From JAVBNJ01 sp031551625 (GTDB lineage Bacteria; Bacteroidota; Bacteroidia; Bacteroidales; UBA932), in contig JAVBNJ010000138.1 of NCBI GenBank assembly GCA_031551625.1, forward strand, positions 1 to 8,374: a stretch of DNA of 8,374 nt, in the 5' to 3' direction. Position numbers and translations under genes: made by a program. Positions 6,085-8,374 of this stretch are shown here, in pieces. Every line of letters begins with the position of its first letter. Position 1 is the first letter of the stretch. The notes below the pieces were generated by a model, which saw only the letters and a list, made by a program, of their open reading frames with translations, searched no databases and was not told where the DNA came from.

Positions 6085-7479
6085 ATGAACTACAAAGTAG
6101 CAGACATCACACTGGCCGGATTTGGCCGCAAGGAAATAGAAATTGCCGAAAAGGAAATGCCCGGCCTGATGGCTATCCGCCAAAAATATGCCAAGGAGCA
6201 ACCGCTGAAAGGCGCACGCATCATGGGTTCGTTGCACATGACCATTCAAACGGCAGTGCTTATCGAAACACTGAAAGCTTTGGGCGCTGAAATCCGCTGG
6301 GTATCGTGCAATATTTTTTCGACACAAGACCATGCAGCGGCAGCTATTGCTGCGGCTGGCATTCCGGTGTTTGCGTGGAAAGGCGAAACGCTCGAAGAAT
6401 ACTGGTGGTGCACCGAGCAGGCACTGCAATTCGAAGGCGGTAAAGGCCCTACTTTGATTGTAGACGACGGCGGCGATGCCACGTTGCTGGTGCATTGGGG
6501 CGTGTGTGCCGAGAAAGATCCGAAGTTTATTGAACGCACCGCTTCTTCAAAAGAAGAAGGAGTAATTTTAAATTTAATAAAAAAATCGCTTGCCGAATCG
6601 AAAGGCAAATGGACACGCATTGCAGCGGAAATCCGCGGCGTGAGCGAAGAAACCACTACCGGTGTACATCGCCTGTACCAAATGCAGGAGCGTGGCGAAT
6701 TGCTGTTCCCTGCTATCAACGTAAACGACTCGGTAACAAAATCGAAATTCGATAACCTATACGGCTGCCGCGAATCGTTGGCCGACGGCATTAAACGTGC
6801 TACTGATGTAATGATTGCCGGCAAAGTTGTAGTTGTGTGCGGCTACGGCGATGTAGGCAAAGGCTGTGCACGCAGCATGCGTGCCTATGGCGCCCGCGTG
6901 ATTGTTACGGAAATAGACCCCATTTGCGCCCTGCAAGCCGCTATGGAAGGCTTTGAAGTGAAAACAGTAGAAGATGCACTGAACGAAGGAAACATCTATG
7001 TAACTACCACCGGAAACCGCGATATTATTACCGTAGAACACATGGCTGCCATGAAAGACCAGGCTATTGTATGCAACATCGGTCATTTCGACAACGAAAT
7101 ACAGGTCGATAAACTCGATGCATACAAAGGGATTCAGAAGGTCAACATCAAACCGCAGGTAGATAAATATGTGTTCCCCGACGGGCACGCAATTTTCCTG
7201 TTGGCCGAAGGCCGCCTGGTAAACCTTGGATGCGCCACGGGACATCCTTCGTTTGTGATGAGCAACTCGTTCAGCAACCAAACGCTGGCGCAAATTGATT
7301 TGTGGAAAAACGATTATAAAATAGGTGTGTACCGCCTCTCGAAACAGCTCGACGAGGAAGTAGCGCGCCTGCACCTTGAACAATTAGGCGTAAAACTAAC
7401 CAAACTCAGCAAAGAGCAAGCCGGCTACATCGGCGTTGCCGTGGAAGGGCCGTACAAACCGGAACACTACAGGTATTAA
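6085..7479 (+). CDS. ahcY: Adenosylhomocysteinase (S-adenosylhomocysteine hydrolase)
   Basis: This cytoplasmic, NAD+-dependent enzyme reversibly splits S-adenosylhomocysteine into adenosine and homocysteine. It relieves product inhibition of methyltransferases and recycles homocysteine to methionine. Substrate-side motifs are SLHMTIQTAVL (49-59), FSTQDHAAAA (78-87), DDGGDAT (127-133), EETTTGVHRLYQM (188-200) and NDSVTKSKFDN (214-224), the last holding the family's Lys and Asp at K219 and D223. The Rossmann NAD+ loop is GYGDVGKG (253-260). GHFDNEI (333-339) and the C-terminal KPEHYRY (458-464) complete the signature; the tail reaches into the partner subunit's NAD+ site. Residues about 147-183 are the extra segment present in many bacterial enzymes and absent from the human one. 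Length (464 aa) is normal and no key residue is missing. The next gene, ubiE/menG, is a methyltransferase whose by-product is this enzyme's substrate, but repeats and a 120-base gap separate them. Confidence 0.97.
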   Translation: MNYKVADITLAGFGRKEIEIAEKEMPGLMAIRQKYAKEQPLKGARIMGSLHMTIQTAVLIETLKALGAEIRWVSCNIFSTQDHAAAAIAAAGIPVFAWKGETLEEYWWCTEQALQFEGGKGPTLIVDDGGDATLLVHWGVCAEKDPKFIERTASSKEEGVILNLIKKSLAESKGKWTRIAAEIRGVSEETTTGVHRLYQMQERGELLFPAINVNDSVTKSKFDNLYGCRESLADGIKRATDVMIAGKVVVVCGYGDVGKGCARSMRAYGARVIVTEIDPICALQAAMEGFEVKTVEDALNEGNIYVTTTGNRDIITVEHMAAMKDQAIVCNIGHFDNEIQVDKLDAYKGIQKVNIKPQVDKYVFPDGHAIFLLAEGRLVNLGCATGHPSFVMSNSFSNQTLAQIDLWKNDYKIGVYRLSKQLDEEVARLHLEQLGVKLTKLSKEQAGYIGVAVEGPYKPEHYRY

Positions 7480-7496
7480 TTTAGGAATTAAGAATT

Positions 7497-7530
7497 GCGC
7501 GAAGCGCGCGCTTTCATCCGTGTAATTTTT
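7497..7530. repeat. GC palindrome and repeat fragment after ahcY
   Basis: AAGCGCGCGCTT (7502-7513) is a perfect 12-bp palindrome with eight alternating G/C bases. GCGC-GAA-GCGC (7497-7507) can form a small hairpin. ATCCGTGTAAT (7516-7526) continues with wording like the repeat blocks at 102-140 and 204-230. There is no clean T-tract, so a terminator function for ahcY is doubtful. Confidence 0.4.
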
Positions 7531-7550
7531 ATTTAGTGTTTCAATATATA

Positions 7551-7604
7551 CGTCAATTGCGAGGAACGAAGTAGTCAATTCGTAAAATTAGCGTAATTCG
7601 TGGA
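7551..7604. repeat. Dispersed repeat array reaching into the ubiE start
   Basis: Two repeat types abut here. The first, CGTCAATTGCGAGGAACGAAG (7551-7571, shown as its core GCGAGGAACGAAG at 7559-7571), is related to the fragment after clpC. The second has AATTCGT twice, at 7577-7583 and 7595-7601, 18 bases apart, with TTAGCGT between them. It resembles AATTCGTG-type repeats that I recall from Bacteroidota intergenic DNA. The second AATTCGT supplies the first two bases of the GTG start codon of ubiE at 7600-7602. Confidence 0.5.
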
Positions 7605-8345
7605 GAAAAAAAAAGTAGATAAGTCAACTGCGAGCGTGGCAGCGATGTTCAACGACATTGCGCCGCGCTACGACTTTCTGAATCATTTCCTCTCGCTCGG
7701 TATCGACAAGTTGTGGCGGAAACGATTGGTGCACATGGTAGCCAAACAACAGCCAAAAAAAATACTGGATGTGGCCACCGGCACCGGCGATCTGGCCTTT
7801 GCACTGCAACGCCGGATTGATGCGCAAATCACAGGTGTAGACATTTCGGAAGGAATGCTTGCTGTGGCAAGGGGAAAGGTGCGAAAGCAGGAAGGCATGA
7901 AGGGTAAAAATGCACAAAAAACTTTCAACTTTCAACCTTCAACTTTATTGTTGCTTCTGCAGAACAACTGCCCTTTCCCGACAACTCATTCGATGCGGTA
8001 ACCGTAGCTTTCGGCGTACGCAACTTTGAACACCTGGACAAAGGCTTGGCCGAATTGCAGCGCGTGTTACGTCCGGGCGGTACGCTGGCGGTATTAGAGT
8101 TTGCCGTTCCTACCTGCTTTCCGGTTAAGCAAGGCTATCTATTCTACTTCCGTTATATACTGCCGGTTGTAGGACGGTTATTTTCAAAACACCAATCGGC
8201 TTATAGCTATTTGCCGGCTACTGTTAGCGCTTTCCCGCAACGGCAAGGGTTTACACAGCACCTGCAACAAGCGGGCTTTGTCCGCAGCCGTTTCCGTAGC
8301 CTCACATTTGGTATTGCCATGCTGTATACGGCACAAAAAGATTAA
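7600..8345 (+). pseudogene. ubiE: Demethylmenaquinone methyltransferase, frameshifted
   Basis: The intact enzyme (UbiE/MenG) uses S-adenosylmethionine to methylate demethylmenaquinone in the last step of menaquinone synthesis. The first part (frame of 7600) has the family signature YDFLNHFLSLGIDKLW (24-39), the SAM motif LDVATGTGD (56-64) and GVDISEGM (79-86). That frame then drifts into nonsense and stops at 7999-8001. The rest lies one base back (codons in register with 7950): VASAEQLPFPDNSFD, then VAFGVRNFEHLDKG, RVLRPGGTLAVLEF and a C-terminus LTFGIAMLYTAQKD ending at TAA 8343-8345. Both frames are open from 7908 to about 8000, so the switch lies there, beside A6 (7916-7921) and CTTTCAA repeats (7922-7946). 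Adding one base (mod 3) gives about 248 aa, near family length but with extra residues at the repeat. Start is GTG 7600, fixed by an in-frame TAA at 7594; no ribosome binding site. A sequencing error, real mutation or recoding are all possible. Confidence 0.85.
7922..7946 (+). repeat. Heptanucleotide tandem repeat (CTTTCAA) inside ubiE
   Basis: Units are CTTTCAA (7922-7928), CTTTCAA (7929-7935), CCTTCAA (7936-7942) and a partial CTTT (7943-7946), preceded by A6. The run falls in ubiE between the SAM-binding core and the AEQLPFPD segment, where the family has a short surface loop. The unit length is not a multiple of three, so each gain or loss changes the reading frame. CTTTCAA-type runs also occur, from memory, in intergenic DNA of Bacteroidota. 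Confidence 0.75.
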
Positions 8346-8346
8346 C

Positions 8347-8374
8347 TATTATTTGGTTAATTCAAAAAATAATA
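8347..8374. repeat. A/T inverted repeat after ubiE, at the window edge
   Basis: TATTATTT (8347-8354) and AAATAATA (8367-8374) pair across a 12-base loop, starting one base after the ubiE stop. All pairs are A/T, so the hairpin is weak. The window ends at the second arm, so any following T-tract cannot be seen. Confidence 0.25.

Noticed and set aside
6757..7383. 208-codon open frame on the - strand inside ahcY
   Set aside because: It mirrors the NAD+-binding domain of a complete, conserved enzyme and is explained by codon bias of the + strand.
8046..8345. A separate 99-aa gene starting with TTG
   Set aside because: Its residues are the C-terminal half of UbiE, and conserved UbiE sequence continues upstream in the same frame to about 7950, before the TTG.

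Overview
The window looks like chromosomal DNA of a member of the Bacteroidota, most likely order Bacteroidales. Perfect TAnnTTTG boxes (the -7 element of the Bacteroidota primary sigma factor) stand before three of the four genes. Shine-Dalgarno sequences are mostly absent, the intergenic DNA is very AT-rich, and the proteins read like Bacteroidales homologues. The lineage is an inference from these traits, not from a database match.

Layout: four genes, all on the + strand. Positions 1-60 are too short to assign to a gene. Positions 61-636 are a repeat-rich gap that ends in the clpC promoter and an unusually good ribosome binding site. clpC (637-3168) encodes a two-ring AAA+ protease unfoldase. 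A 303-base gap holds a strong hairpin, a candidate promoter and a second dyad. Then come a PMCA-type Ca2+ P-type ATPase (3472-6048), ahcY (6085-7479, S-adenosylhomocysteine hydrolase) with its own promoter box in a 36-base gap, a 120-base gap of dispersed-repeat fragments, and ubiE/menG (7600-8345, menaquinone methyltransferase), which is broken by a frameshift.

Function: these are household genes for protein quality control, Ca2+ export, methyl-cycle detoxification and menaquinone synthesis. AhcY removes the S-adenosylhomocysteine that methyltransferases such as UbiE/MenG release, so that pair is biochemically linked. Separate promoters and hairpins suggest largely independent transcription. 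I see no defence system, phage, CRISPR array, tRNA or rRNA.

The unusual content is in small elements: a 95-bp segment with terminal inverted repeats and a possible target duplication (81-175); a large nested dyad (261-395); degenerate 9-10-nt repeats before clpC and before ubiE, one of which supplies the ubiE start codon; and a run of 7-bp repeats inside ubiE next to its frameshift, where gain of one unit or loss of two would restore the frame.
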